Shown here piece after piece: positions 48,364 to 61,006 of a stretch of 64,000 bases of DNA (within the stretch, counting starts at the first letter, position 1; each line of letters begins with the position of its first letter). Made by a program: the position numbers and the translations under genes. Source of the DNA: Parasponia andersonii (taxonomy: Eukaryota > Streptophyta > Magnoliopsida > Rosales > Cannabaceae); assembly GCA_002914805.1 (NCBI GenBank), contig JXTB01000094.1:436524-500523 (forward strand). Direction: 5' to 3'. The notes beneath the pieces were generated by a model. It was not told the DNA's origin, searched no databases, and saw only the letters and a program-made list of their open reading frames with translations.

Positions 48364-48655
48364 AATTTTTTGAAAAGTCCAAAATTTATTTAGAAGATAT
48401 ATCATTTTTAAAAGTATTTAGAAATATATGACTTTTTATAAATTAATTAAGTACTTGAAGTAATCAGTCAAGTTACTTAAAGTAACTAGACTAGTAGTTA
48501 CTTTAAATAATTTGATTGGTTACCCACAATAACCCATATGATTAAATTGAGTATTTTTTAAAACTGCCAATTTTGAAGAAAAGTGGTATTTTTCTATATA
48601 TGGTTGAAAAAATAAATTTTTTGAATTAAATTTTTAAAAAGTGACAATTTTCTAA
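48364..48655. repeat. GTTACT-rich dispersed repeat, copy A
   Basis: It shares with 50360-50610 and 50835-51105 an ordered set: TTTTAAAAGTATTTAGAAAT, then several GTTACTT / AAGTAAC words in both orientations, then ATTTTGAAGAAAA, then TATTTTTCTA. The copies are clearly homologous but diverged. Confidence 0.6.
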
Positions 48656-50359
48656 ATAAACGAGTTGGATAACATGCACTTTTGCTGTGTGATATATATA
48701 TAATTAAACATAAAATATTTATTATATTATTTATAATAGGTAATAAGTTTTTACAATAGTATAATATTTGTCTAAAGTATAATATAATAGTGTTTAGGAT
48801 ATTACAAAATATTTTGTACATTGGAATGAGTTGATGATCGTAATATTGCTTCCTTTTTTTTCCTTTTTTTTTGGGTTGAATTTACGTATTTTATGTATAT
48901 GCTTTGATATATAAATCATTTAAGTTAAATATAGATTTATTTTACGATGCTAAGTCATTGTAATAAAGACTTAGCTGTACTATTTGAATTATATATGAAA
49001 TTAAAAGCCTTGAGTATAAATAAACAAAATATTAAACCATACATGTAATGAAAATGAATACATAATAAGAATAGAAATCCTTGGAGAATTGTACAATAAC
49101 TTTACATCAACATTGATTACAAATTAATTTTCCTCCTTTCCTAGTTCTTCCTATAGTAAGATCTTCGTCCTTCATTTTCTGAATAAAAGTTGAAAAATTC
49201 TTCATCACCAATCCAGTATGACTAATTTTTTAAATCTATTATAATTATATAATACATATATATATATAAATTAATATGGCTCAGATATATAAAGATATTA
49301 TTAATATATGACAAATTTGTAGAATAATGCAATTCATATATTATATCAATTAAATAACATGAAGAAATCATAGGAGTATTAACTTAGGAATATCCAAAAA
49401 CTACCAGGTAAATAAAAGCTAGAAAAAAGGAGAATTCATAGACCGAAAAAAATATAAAAAAGTAGAAAGCAATCTTGGAAACAAAATTGAGGAAGAAATA
49501 TTAGAATAGAACTCTAAAAAGTAGGGGAAAAAAAGTAGACAAGCGTACGAAAAAATGCAGAAGAAAAAAGTATTGAAATAAACCAGAAGAATAACAAAAG
49601 TATATTCATTAGGATAACCAAAGACTCAACTAAATAACTAGAATATCTAGCAAAGTCCTTAGCTAAACCTGAAAATAAAAGGCTGTTTAAATAGAAAAAT
49701 CAAATGACAATACCTCCACAAATCAAAAAGATAATTTTGTTACTAAAGAAACCCTAATTCAATAGTTATTTTTTACAATATACAAAGGAAAAAAACCATA
49801 AACCACGAGTTGATAATAAACTAGACTTACCATATTATAAAAAAAAAAAGTCACTATACATAGTAATTATTAGGCACCTAGTATATTACTCTATATGATG
49901 AAAAAATAGATAATCATCGTCGCCATATATATAAGAGATTAAAAAATATAATTGGAAAGAACTAAGATATAAACTAAACCGAAAAAAAAAGGGAAGGGGA
50001 GAAAGGAGAAAGAAACTAGAATAAGGAATAGAAAATAGAAAATAAGAAAAGGTTAGATAAAAGGATACAATAAATAGGGAAAAAAAAAAGAACTCAAATA
50101 TAGATTAGACACAAATACAGATAGAAAAAGACTTGGCCAAAATAGAAACAAAATAAATAGTATGTATTAATTAAGAACGTAACAAAATGTAACCAAAACT
50201 AGAGATAGCAGAATTTAATGAAGTATTTCCAAAGTACACAATTCAAAATACAACACTAAAAAAATAAATGCATCAACAAAATATAGAATATGCATTAATT
50301 AACAATTAAATAAAATTCTAGGCCCATAGACTGAAAAATTAGAAAATCTTGGATTGGAT
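48656..50359. other. AT-rich intergenic sequence
   Basis: No gene. One strand is strongly A-rich from about 49380 to 50340 (long GAAAAAAG-type stretches), suggesting an old A-rich retroelement or simple-sequence drift. Confidence 0.4.
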
Positions 50360-50610
50360 TATAAAGATATTACTTTTCAAAAGTATTTTTAGAAAAATAA
50401 CACTTTTAATAAATATTTATAGACATATCATTTTTTTTCAAAATTAGTATTTTTAAATGGTGCTCGAGGTAACTAGTTGGGTTACTTAGGGTAACCAATA
50501 TATTTACTTGAGGTAACTTAATTAGTTACTTCAAATATCTCATTAATTAATCAAAAGTGATATTTTCTAAATACTTTTAAAAGTGATATTTTTTAATTAA
50601 AATAAGGGAT
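50360..50610. repeat. GTTACT-rich dispersed repeat, copy B
   Basis: Contains CTCGAGGTAACTAGTTGGG, TTACTTAGGGTAACC and AATTAGTTACTTCAAATA, framed by AAAAGTATTTTTAGAAAAATA and TGATATTTTCTAAATAC as in the other copies. Confidence 0.6.
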
Positions 50611-50834
50611 TTTTGAAAATTTTTTAAAAACCATAAAAAATTTAATTTCCTTGAGATTTTTCAAAAAATTTAGCCCATTTGGAATTTTTCAAATTTTTGG
50701 ATGTTTGGCATTGAGTTTTGTAAGAAACTAAAAATTGAACGTTAGGAAACTTTTTTGAAAAAAAATTGATTTTTTATAGTAATTTTTCAAAAAAATTAAA
50801 AAATTCAGGAATTTAAAATTATTATGAAAAATAC

Positions 50835-51105
50835 CATATTTAATTATAAAAATAGCACTTTTAAAAGCATTTAGAAATATCACTTTTTATTAATTGATGA
50901 GATATTTAAAGTAACTTGTCGAGTTAGTTGAGGTTACTTGATTAATGACTTCAAATAACTGAAATAGTTACTTTAAGTAACCTAACTGATTACCTCAAGT
51001 ACTATTTAAAAATACTAATTTTGAAGAAAAATAATATTTTTCTAAATAGTTTTTAAAAGTGTTATTTTTCTAATAAAACTTATAAAAAATAATATTTTTC
51101 TAAAT
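50835..51105. repeat. GTTACT-rich dispersed repeat, copy C
   Basis: Contains AAAGTAACTTGTCGAGTTA, AGTTACTTTAAGTAACCTAA and GATTACCTCAAGTAC, followed by CTAATTTTGAAGAAAAATAA and TATTTTTCTAAATAG. It lies about 200 bases from copy B. Confidence 0.6.
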
Positions 51106-52657
51106 TAATCCTGGATTTTTAAAACAAAATCAGCCATTCAGGATTTTTCAAAAAAAAAATTTGATACTTTGGGCCTAAAATTTTGTAAATAGTCCAACCT
51201 TTTATGCTAAGTGGGTAATAAAAAATAATTGATTTTTTAAATTTCCACAATTATTGTGCAATATATACCACAAATTATCAATTTTGAAAATGGCTAATAC
51301 AAACCTTAAAAATATCGTGAAACTTTACCACCAATCTTTCAATGATATTTTTTTAATTATGGTTTTTTTTTGGTGCTAAAAAACATATTTTTGGTAGTAA
51401 TAGTAGTATTTTAAGAAAAAAGAATTGACAAATTAAGTTCTTGTTTAATATGTATTTATTTATTTTTCAAACAAAAAGAAAAGGTGGAGATTGTTTTAAA
51501 ATAGTTTTAAAACTATGGATAATGAGACAAGAATACACTAATTTAATTTAACTTAATTTTTGAGTTCTATAAAATAATACTCTATCATTTGAGATTTTAT
51601 AAAATTGATATAATGTGATGCCTAAGTAACTAATTTGAATAGTATATGACTGTAGTATCCATAATTAACTTATTTGTCCTCTTTCTTTGGATTTTGATAT
51701 AAATTCAATGCGAAAAAAGATGTTTTCCCTTTTTTTTTTTTTGAAAAACAAATGTCTTTACGACGTTTCTTTTTATTTTTTTGAATGGAAAGTTAAAAAA
51801 GAAAACATTGTCATATAATATATCAATTAATATATGTTTCTAATAAGTTAGTGAGAGGTATTTGTATTTTTAACTCGCTCGTAATACAATTTTACATAGA
51901 TCTTAAAATATCAATGTAGAGACGTGAAATGGGTAATGATGTGTTGGTACGGCCTATAAATAGCATGACCTGCTAGTACTTTGTCTTGTACATGACCTAA
52001 TAAAACATCGTGCCGCGCTCATGCTAGCTCAAGTATAAAAATCTTTAGGCCAACATAGCCTACTAACACATCTTATGTCGCACTCATGCTTATCCTAAGC
52101 CTATATCATGGTAGACATAGTGAACCTAAATAATAGTTAATTAACAATTAACCAATAATTGAACAAAGTTTTATATCAATTTAGGTATGAGACCTTATAT
52201 TGATTTTGATTTTGTCGTTGTCTTTATGTAGTATTAATTATTATAATTATTTATCCATTATTGATTGTTAAATTAAATTAAAATATTTTTAAATACCTTT
52301 TGTCGCACTTTTCGTGCTTTGTAGGGATTTTGTACTTGTATTATTACTATGCTTGATATATCATTTCATATCATGCTGGCCCATAGAGCCAAAAAATGAG
52401 CCTATCAGGGTTAAGGTCACTTTGTATCTTATTGTACTTAGTACAAAATTTTCAGGCATGCCATATACCTAATGAGAGCCCCTTCTTGTTTAATATCTCT
52501 ATGTCTATTAAGTATTTTCAAAATCCAAAATTTATATCATTCTTGCAGAAAGTTATAAAATCATAGTATTTTTGTGTCATTAATTCTTAATGCTAGCAAC
52601 CATTTGTTTGTGTCTCTGAACTACAAAGAACAAACCAAAAAAGTACCAAATACGTAC
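51106..52657. other. AT-rich intergenic sequence
   Basis: No gene or defined repeat recognised. A patch near 51950-52130 has two related CCTACTAACACATC / CCTAATAAAACATC segments of unknown origin. Confidence 0.4.
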
Positions 52658-52846
52658 TTAGATATTATTTTTGAACTCTCGTAATCTAATTGGTAACTTG
52701 GGTAAAAAATATTGGTATTTAAAATTGTACAAGAAGACATTTTTATCTTTTAAATTGATCATTTGGCATGACTTCTTCAAATAGCAACCATCTAGACTAA
52801 TGAATGGTCTATAATCTTTGAGCAATCCAACTATGGCAGCCTTCAA
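52658..52846 (-). pseudogene. MULE transposase fragment
   Basis: The minus-strand frame reads MKAAIVGLLKDYRPFISLDG followed by CYLK. This is the start of the MULE transposase catalytic domain (usual form F--GC-PFIGLDGCHLKG), with the first catalytic Asp retained. The next 100 bases lose similarity. No other part of a MULE is recognisable nearby, so it is an old remnant. Confidence 0.7.
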
Positions 52847-54300
52847 ATGTATAAATATATTTTTTCATCTGATTTATGTTAACTAATTTTAAATGGTGGA
52901 TATGTCTTTTTATACAATTTGAAAGTTCAATCTTTAAACATATATGTAGACCGATTAGATTTGATTTAAAAAAATGAATATTATAACTGATATTAATGAA
53001 AATGTGTATTATTTTTAGGAAACCCTAAACAGACAATATTTGGCAATATATGTCCCATAAAATAAGCAATATATTCATATATATTTTTTTCTAGATATAT
53101 GAATACTTGGACTAAAGTATATCTATATGGGAACTACATAAATTTTTTTCATTTTTTACCTCTGTATTGAACGAAAATGATAACTCATCTATTTTTTTTA
53201 TTTATAAAAAATAATAATTTTCATTTTCAATTTTATCTATACTAAGATGAACGCATTTTGGGCAAATACTAATTAACGATAATATTAGACACAAAAGATT
53301 AAAATAGATTAACATAAAATAAAAATCTAAAAATACGAATCTAAAAGTCATAAATTAAAGAATGGGAACTTAACTGTGAAAAAAAACTAATATAAACGTC
53401 ATTTTATTTCTAACAAAACTAATATTAGAGGACTTTAAGGAATTGTATTCTAAAATTTTTAGTTTAGGATTAATTTTACTAAATTATTTTGAGTTCACGG
53501 GATTTTTGTATTAAAAAGCTGTAAATTTATAATGACAACTAAAAATAATAGCAAATTAGGTTATCAAAATTAATTCTTATTATGCTTCCAAAATTAGGTT
53601 GTTTACATTTGTATCATATCAGAAATCCCCAGTTATTCTTAGATTATAAAAGCAACCCTGCAAAACAATTCCAAACGGAAAATAAGAATAGCTTTTATAT
53701 ATGCTTTGTATTCTGATACAGAAATTCCTAGTTGTATTACTCATATTGTAGGATAACAAGAATATATTTTACTTCAATAATGCTTTGCATAAAGAATTAT
53801 ACAAATTTTAAGTTGTATTGCTTATATCTTAGCAAATAACTAGAATAAAAAAAAAATCATCTGATTTTTCTTTTTTAGAAAAACCAATAAAGAAAAGATA
53901 AAATCCATTCAAAGCATTATTCTACTAACGTACGAAGAAACTACTTTCCCTAGCATTTATGCTGATTTTTTGTTTTAATAAAGAAACACATAAAGAGATG
54001 TTAATTTGATTCATTTTCGCACCTTCACGTTTTTCAAGCACCTTCATTGTTATTGATTTATTTAATTATTAATAAGAGTAGATTAAGGGTATCTACAATT
54101 ATTCAATGGGAACATAAAAGGCTTCATTTTCCCTAAATTGACTATTGTAGTAGACTAAGTAGAGTTTACTATTGACTGCTTTTATTCAAAGAGAAGGAAA
54201 TTTAAAAAAGAAAAAAAAGAAAAGAAAAGATAATTTATTAATATATTTTTGGCAATTCCAAACAAGTGACAAGAGGAGGAACACAAACTAGTTTAAAGTG
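52847..54300. other. AT-rich intergenic sequence upstream of RGGA
   Basis: No gene recognised. TA-rich tracts are frequent. Confidence 0.45.
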
Positions 54301-54334
54301 AAGCCGACCGCAACATAAAACTCCCCACTCCTAG

Positions 54335-54618
54335 TAGGGTTTTTAAGATTAGGTTAAGCCACCTCCTTATTTCTCTCTGCCGCTTTATCTAGGGTTTCCT
54401 TTTTTTTCCTCGCTCGCTTGCTTAGCTCACTCTCTCTCTCTACTTTCCTTCACTTTCTCAGCTCCCAAACACCCTTTTCTCTCCTCAATCGTTTTCTCAT
54501 CGTCGGTTTCATGGATTCGAATAAGCAATAAGGGTTCCGTGGTTGCTGTTTTAGGTTTGGTGGGTTTCAAAGGGTTTTTTTTGGGGGGGGATTGGATTCT
54601 GATTTCGGCTCTAAGAAA
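54335..54618 (+). promoter_or_regulatory. Promoter and leader of the RGGA gene with telo-box motifs
   Basis: TAGGGTTT (the complement of the telo-box core AAACCCTA) occurs at 54335-54342 and 54390-54397, followed by a CT tract at about 54429-54441. Telo boxes with CT-rich leaders are typical of plant genes tied to translation and growth. A six-codon upstream frame starts at 54511. The frame is open without an ATG just before 54619, so the ATG at 54619 is the natural start. Confidence 0.6.
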
Positions 54619-55779
54619 ATGGCAACCGCGAACCCTTTTGATCTTTTGGGTGATGATGATAACGGCGACCTTAGTCAACTAATCGCCGCTCAGCAGCAGA
54701 AACTTCCTCCGGCTGAGACTAAGAAGCCTCAGGCTCCGGCTGCTCAGCAGGCGGCTAAGCCTGCCAAGCTCCCCTCCAAGCCTCTTCCTCCTGCCCAAGC
54801 TGGTGAGCCCTCCGCGTCTAGTTTTGCACTTTAGATTTGGGGTTTGGATTAGTTTGTGTATAACTCAGAAAGTTCTGAACTTTGTCTTTTGTACTGTTAC
54901 TTGTACTTGTTTTGTTTCTTTTGGCGTTTTGGGTAAATATGGTTTACTCGTTATGGTCTTTTTAAGAATTTTATTTTATATTTTTTAAATGTCATGATTT
55001 GGTATTGGTTCTTAGTTTGTGAACTTTTTTAAGTTCAGTTTTAGAGACGAATATTTATGACTAAATTTTAATGCAAAGCATTTCAAAAGCTTCGTTAGAT
55101 GTTTTTATTTGTTTTTGCTTTGGAGATTTTTAGTTACTTGACAGATTCATATGGATTTCAGTTCAGAATCCTCTTACTTGTCTTGCTTTGTTTATATGCG
55201 TTGCTTTATGTATTCTTTTTAATATCGAAATCCCAATTCAGAAATCAGTTCTGTGGACTGATGTAGTCTCTTACTCTCATTCCAGATGCTTGGGGTTTGT
55301 TTCAATCAGAGTGGAAAATTTTTTATGCTATTTATAATTTAGGCGTCCAAGCATTACATGCATCGAGATCTCTTATCTGATACATATTCTGCATGGTTGA
55401 TTTGCTTTTCAGATTTTATATCTTTTTTTGTTTGTTTATTTATGTAGTGAAGGTGGCCAAGAGCGAAACTGGCCGTGGAGGTGGCCGTGGTGGTGGACGT
55501 GGCTACGGACGTGGACGTGGTGGAGGTGGTTTCAATCGGGATTCTACCAGCAATGAGAATTCATTTGGCAACAATGGGTTTTCTGGAGGGTACAGACCAT
55601 CTGAAGAGGGAGAGTCAGGGAAACCCTCTGAAAGGCGTGGCTATGGTGCTCCTCGTGGTGCTTTCAGGGGTGGACGCCGTGGTGGTTTTAGCAATGGAGA
55701 GGCTGGGGAAGGGGAACGCCCTCGAAGGATACATGAACGTCGCAGTGGTACTGGACGTGGGTAAGTACTTCCTTGTTTT

Positions 55780-55842
<63 letters not shown>

Positions 55843-57234
55843 CTTTTTTCTTTTGTTTTGCACTTAATCATTTTGTTCAATGTTTATTCATTTTCCAATG
55901 ATTCGAAATGTTTTGAACAGAAACGAGCTTAAGCGGGAGGGCTCTGGTCGTGGGAATTGGGGAACTCGTAGTGATGAAGTTGCTCCGTAAGCATCTTAAG
56001 TTCTCCTCATTGTCTTGGAATCCTAATTTGATTTTATACTAAGTAGTCATTGTTATTGTTTGTCGTAATATCCCTATTTTCCTCCCCCAAATTAGGGAAG
56101 CTGAAGAGCCAGTTGTAGAAACTGAAAAGAATGTTGATGCTGAGAAGCAGTTGGGAGATGAGGAAACTGTGGATGCCAACAAGGAAAGTCCTGTGAATGA
56201 GCCAGAAGAGAAGGAACCTGAAGACAAGGTTACTTTTCAGTATTTACTGTATAATGAGTTAATTTGTTTCCGTGCCTTAGAGACAGCTGATGAATTCTCC
56301 AATTCGTCATGCTTGCTTCTTAGAGTTACATTATTTTTGAGAATAATCGTGGAGAATGGAAGAGATGGAAATCAGCACTGTTGTTTGGCCTTTATGTTTC
56401 CATCTTTTTACTTGGCATAAATATTTTCTGGAGATGCCTTTTGAGTGGAGTTTTGAAGTTTTATACATTTCTGACGTTTGATCCTATGTGGGAGTTAAGA
56501 TAGGTTTCTTACACTTTGTGTGGGGAAATAGCGAAGACGAAATATTAGGATAATTCACACACTTCATTTGTACTACACTGGTAAAACTAATCCCTATGAG
56601 GGTACCTTGTTGCGTAGATGACTTGTGCTCTGAAATTATAGACTGATCACTCCTTTCTATTTTTTGCTATCGCAACTGCCTTTAGCCTTAATCTGTAACT
56701 AAAGCTTTGGCATCAAATTTTAGAACCTTTAAACTCTGTTTCTTCCAGTCCATTAGGGATTGTGCGACATTGTATTTTTGAGTGTCAGGATGGTTTGTGT
56801 GTAGAGAACTATTTTTCGTTATTATATATATGTAAGACTCCTTAGTCTTTATGCCTGATCGTCATCTGATCTTCTAATGTTTCCTTGTTGCATATTGTGT
56901 TAGGAAATGACTCTGGAAGAATATGAGAAGGTACTTGAAGAGAAGAGAAAGGCTCTGCTTGCCTTAAAGACCGAGGAAAGGAAGGTTGATGTGAAAGAGT
57001 TCGAGTCCATGCAGCAGCTTTCAAGTAAAAGGGAAAATGACGACATCTTTATCAAATTGGTAAGACTGAGGTTATGGTGAACTAAAACAATACCTTGTTT
57101 CAGCTAATACATGCTTTGTATTTACTGGGTACTTGCTTTTCAGGGTTCTGAAAAGGATAAGCGCAAAGAAGCTGCTGAGAAGGAAGAGAGAGCAAAGAAG
57201 GTTGCTTCAATCTTCTGTGATGATTTGGTCTTCT

Positions 57235-57281
<47 letters not shown>

Positions 57282-57566
57282 CGTGAGACTGTTGGAGCTG
57301 TTGTAGATTGAAATTACTAACACATTGCATATGTTTCTTCCTTCTCGTACGATACTAACAATTCGTTTCATATGTTGATGTAGTCTCTTACCATAAATGA
57401 GTTCCTGAAGCCTGCTGATGGTGAGAAGTACTATTCTCCTGGTGGTCGTGGCCGTGGCCGTGGCCGTGGTTCAAGAGGTGGGTATGGCGGAGGTTATGCG
57501 ACTAGCAATGTGGCAGCCCCATCCATCGAAGATCCTGGTCAGTTCCCAACCCTCGGTGGTAAATGA
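54619..57566 (+). CDS. RGGA: RGG-repeat RNA-binding protein (HABP4/SERBP1 family)
   Basis: The plant RGGA-type protein binds RNA and, like yeast Stm1 and animal SERBP1, probably associates with ribosomes. Coding exons are 54619-54802, 55448-55760, 55921-55986, 56096-56228, 56904-57059, 57144-57200 and 57384-57566. They join in frame to about 363 residues. The N-terminus MATANPFDLLGDDD is the family's Stm1-like start. Residues 65-165 hold GRGGGRG-type repeats. RRIHERRSGTGRGNELKREG and the acidic exon 4 lead into the HABP4 motif EMTLEEYEKVLEEKRKALLA (from about 233), and the tail has a second RGRGRGRG box before QFPTLGGK. Intron 2 contains 56 T in a row (55781-55836), intron 6 about 37 T (57237-57273). 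The intron 6 donor is a weak GTTGCT. Confidence 0.93.
55781..55836. repeat. Poly-T run in RGGA intron 2
   Basis: A 56-base T homopolymer on the transcribed-sense strand. A second run of about 37 T lies at 57237-57273 in intron 6. Exact lengths are unlikely to be reliable. Confidence 0.9.
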
Positions 57567-58250
57567 GATTCTACCAGTTTCTCCAAGACCGCTAAAAACT
57601 ATTTTTAATATTATGTTTTTTCTCTTCTTTGAGTGTAAATTTTAGATCTTATGTCTTGAACTGAGAAGTCATGGAATCAGTTTTGATTTGGAATAGGTTG
57701 AGAATACATTCAGTTATTTTTAATATTTTGTGTTTGTTTTGCTCGGTTGTTTATTCATTATCGTTGTTCGAAGAGTAACTGATTTTCGTAGGCGAATGTT
57801 CGTTATAAAGCCGAATCAGAACATTAATCCAAATGAGGGGTACAATCTAAAGTTGAATCAAAGCTAGTAATTTGATTTCCAACCTTTTATCGATCTTTAG
57901 GGAAGGTCTTCTCATTAGTGTTCTGTTTTTTTCGTGATCAGTTAGTTGGTGACTTAACTGGTAAAAATGAAACTTTAGGGGCCAAATTGTCACAGCTAAT
58001 ATAGTCTAAGGATCAAATGTGCCATTATTAATACCCTTTGGTTCGAAAGAATAGAGTTTCTCCTCTATCAGATTTTCAGTGTTATTCATACAATAGAAAG
58101 CATTTCTACTCTGAAAGGGATTAGATAATCAATTATGTTTAAGGCGCTGTTTTATTAAATATGTGAAGTTAATAAATCAAGCTCAAGATGCTATAGGTCG
58201 TATGAGTCATGAGTCTTGGTTAGTGCACATAAACAAGAATACAANGGTTC
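57567..58250. other. RGGA 3' flank and intergenic sequence
   Basis: The 3' UTR follows the stop. I see no other gene. An isolated N lies at 58245. Confidence 0.45.
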
Positions 58251-58900
58251 CATAATAGCCCATGAGCTAGCTCATTGCAGCTCATGATGAGCTGGTCCAT
58301 TTTAGTTTTAAAAAAAACAAAAATGAAATATTTTGTTTAATTTTAAAGTTATTTTTTTTTTATGAAATTATAAATAATTTTCATACAATTATAAATTAAT
58401 TTAAGTATTAATTAATATAAATAATAAAAAAGTATTTACTAATATTATAAAAACTAATATGGATAGAACTAAATAAATAGAAATTTTACTTATGAACTGC
58501 CTCGTTAAAAAAAAATCTTATAAGTAAAATTCAGTAGGACAACAAAATTTTAGTTTAGTAAGAAAAAAATAGTATAATTTTTTAATATTACATAGAACAA
58601 AATAAATAAAAAAACAAAAGAAAAAAATATAAAACTAAAAATAGAATGAGTCAAAATGAGTTGGCCGTGAACCAGAATAGGCCAATCCACGATGGGTCAG
58701 AATGGGCTGACTCACCATGTCCAATCACGAGCTGGCCTGACAGGCCCAACTCATCCGATAAATTTTGGTGGGTCGGGTCCGTTCGCAGGTCACAGTATTA
58801 TGGTCCAGCCCAGCCCACAGCTGCTGATCTGACCATCCATAATATCATGATGAGCCTAGGTGGGCCCATGGGCCGCAGCGTATAATTGCAACTTGCATCT
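58251..58900. other. Intergenic sequence with GC-richer GGCCC/GGGTC words
   Basis: An AT-rich core (58300-58640) is flanked by GC-richer blocks with ATGAGCTAGCTCAT-type palindromes on the left and GGCCCAACTC, GGGTCGGGTCC and CCAGCCCAGCCCA on the right. This resembles a small hAT-like non-autonomous element, but I cannot match clean inverted ends. Its right side reaches the PPR gene promoter. Confidence 0.3.
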
Positions 58901-58978
58901 CCAATGAACCCTCTCTCTTACCGTTGCCCACAATTTTATACGATTCGTTGCTCCCGACCCAACACAAAACCATGCTAA

Positions 58979-61006
58979 ATGAACCTTCTTAGAAGAAATA
59001 CGAGCACCCAATTGTTCAAAATTTTCCCGCAAGCCAAACACCGGACTCATGTTCTCTCCACCTTTGTGGTACGGAACGGAGATGCCAATCCAAACAGAGA
59101 ACCCATTCACGCCAATTTCCCGACCCAAAGAACGGATTTGGTTTACCCCAGTTACGTGAATGAGAGAACCGTCCAGAGTCATAAATCTTCACCGTTGGAT
59201 CAACTCGGATCAGGCGATATCGTCTCGTCAAATAAGTTAATCACGAGGTACATTCGATTTGGGGACTTGGGTTCTGCTCTTAATGTGTTTGAGAGAATGG
59301 TAGCGAAGACTACGGTTACCTGGAATTCAATCTTAGCCGGGTATGCCAAAAAGCCAGGGAAAATGAAAGAAGCCCAGGAACTGTTTGATAAAATTCCTGA
59401 ACCAGACACCGTTTCGTATAACACTATGTTGGTTTGTCATCTCCGCAATTCTGGCGTTGATTCCGCCATGGAGTTCTTTAACAAGATGCCTTTCAGGGAT
59501 TCGGCTTCTTGGAATACGATGATATCGGGTTTTGTTCGAAATGGGAAGACGCAGAAAGCGCGTGAATTGTTTCTTGAGGTGCCGGAGAAGAACGGTGTTT
59601 CGTGGAGTGCTATGATTTCAGGGTACGTGGACTTTGGGGATTTGGACTCTGCAATTGAGTTGTTTGACTTAGCACCTGTTAAGAGTGTTGTGGCGTGGAC
59701 TGCCATGGTTACTGGTTATATGAAGTTTGGGAAAGTCGAATTAGCAGAGAAAATGTTTCAAGATATGCCTGTGAAAAATGTGGTGACCTGGAATGCTATG
59801 ATTTCAGGTTATGTCGAAAATTCACGAGCAGAGGAAGCTTTGAAGTTTTTTAGGATGATGATTCGATCCGGTGTTAAGCCGAATCCATCAAGTTTGAGCA
59901 GTGTTCTGCTGGGTTGTAGTAACCTGTCTGCCCTGCAAATGGGCAAGCAGGTACATCAGTTGACTTATAAATCTCTGTTGTATGATGATACAACTGCAGG
60001 GACTTCATTAATCAGCATGTACTGTAAATGCGGTGACTTGGAAAATGCCCTGAAACTGTTTCTTGAGATTCCTAGAAAAGATGTCGTTTCTTGGAATGCA
60101 ATGATTACTGGTTATGCTCTGCATGGAGCGGGTCATGAAGCTCTTAATCTGTTCAATGAGATGAAAAGCACGGGAACAAAGCCAGATTGGATCACTTTCG
60201 TGGCAGTATTATCAGCTTGCAACCATTCAGGATTAGTAGATATTGGCGTGCGATATTTTGATTCAATGGTAAAGGATTATGGAATTGTACTTAAGCCAGA
60301 GCACTATACATGTATGGTTGACCTCCTTGGCCGAGCTGGTAGGCTAATGGAAGCCGTAGATTTGATAAAGAAAATGCCATTTACACCACATATCGCCATT
60401 TTTGGGTCCCTTTTGGGGGCTTGTAGGATCCACAAGAACTTAGAGCTGGCTGTATATGCTGCCAATAATCTACTTCGTCTCAATCCATCAAGTGCAGCTG
60501 GCTATGTTCAACTTGCTAATGTTTATGCCGCGGCAAGCAGATGGGATCGTGTTTCAAAAGTCTGGAGATCTATGAAAGAAAATAAGGTAGTAAAGACACC
60601 CGGGTATAGTTGGATTGAGGTAAAGAGTCTAGTACATGAGTTTAGATCGGGTGACAGGCTTCACCCTGAACTTGCCTCTATACATGAAAAACTAGTAGAA
60701 CTAGATCAGAAAATGAGGCTGGCCGGCTATGTTCCAGATCTTGAATTTGCACTACATGATGTGGTAGAGGAGCAGAAAGAGCAGCTGCTGTTATGGCACA
60801 GCGAAAAGCTGGCAATCGCTTTTGGGCTCCTAAGATTGCCCAAAGTGATTCCTGTCCGAGTATTCAAAAACTTGAGAGTCTGTGGGGATTGCCATCGGGC
60901 CACTATGTTCATCTCAGCCATAGAGAGAAGGGAAATTATTGTCAGAGATACTACCAGATTTCACCATTTCAAGAATGGGGTTTGCTCATGTGGTGGCTAC
61001 TGGTGA
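58979..61006 (+). CDS. DYW-class pentatricopeptide repeat protein
   Basis: A 675-residue intronless PLS-class PPR protein, of the kind that recognises organelle RNA and edits C to U. The N-terminus ([20 protein letters not shown]) is basic and suits a mitochondrial or plastid presequence. PPR motifs ([43 protein letters not shown]) run from about 85 to 480, followed by E/E+ motifs and the DYW deaminase domain. The active-site HSE is at 607-609 and CGDC at 635-638. The last residues are CSCGGYW, so the final triplet is GYW instead of DYW. Position and length fit At4g16835, which lies next to RGGA in Arabidopsis. An earlier ATG at 58973 opens only a six-codon frame. Confidence 0.94.
   Translation: MNLLRRNTSTQLFKIFPQAKHRTHVLSTFVVRNGDANPNREPIHANFPTQRTDLVYPSYVNERTVQSHKSSPLDQLGSGDIVSSNKLITRYIRFGDLGSALNVFERMVAKTTVTWNSILAGYAKKPGKMKEAQELFDKIPEPDTVSYNTMLVCHLRNSGVDSAMEFFNKMPFRDSASWNTMISGFVRNGKTQKARELFLEVPEKNGVSWSAMISGYVDFGDLDSAIELFDLAPVKSVVAWTAMVTGYMKFGKVELAEKMFQDMPVKNVVTWNAMISGYVENSRAEEALKFFRMMIRSGVKPNPSSLSSVLLGCSNLSALQMGKQVHQLTYKSLLYDDTTAGTSLISMYCKCGDLENALKLFLEIPRKDVVSWNAMITGYALHGAGHEALNLFNEMKSTGTKPDWITFVAVLSACNHSGLVDIGVRYFDSMVKDYGIVLKPEHYTCMVDLLGRAGRLMEAVDLIKKMPFTPHIAIFGSLLGACRIHKNLELAVYAANNLLRLNPSSAAGYVQLANVYAAASRWDRVSKVWRSMKENKVVKTPGYSWIEVKSLVHEFRSGDRLHPELASIHEKLVELDQKMRLAGYVPDLEFALHDVVEEQKEQLLLWHSEKLAIAFGLLRLPKVIPVRVFKNLRVCGDCHRATMFISAIERREIIVRDTTRFHHFKNGVCSCGGYW

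Noticed and set aside
54592..54618. A longer N-terminus (nine extra residues) for the RGGA protein
   Set aside because: The first codon would be TTG. The ATG at 54619 gives the family start MATANPFDLL.
55615..55880. Lys-rich minus-strand frames in RGGA
   Set aside because: They are translations of the poly-T intron run.
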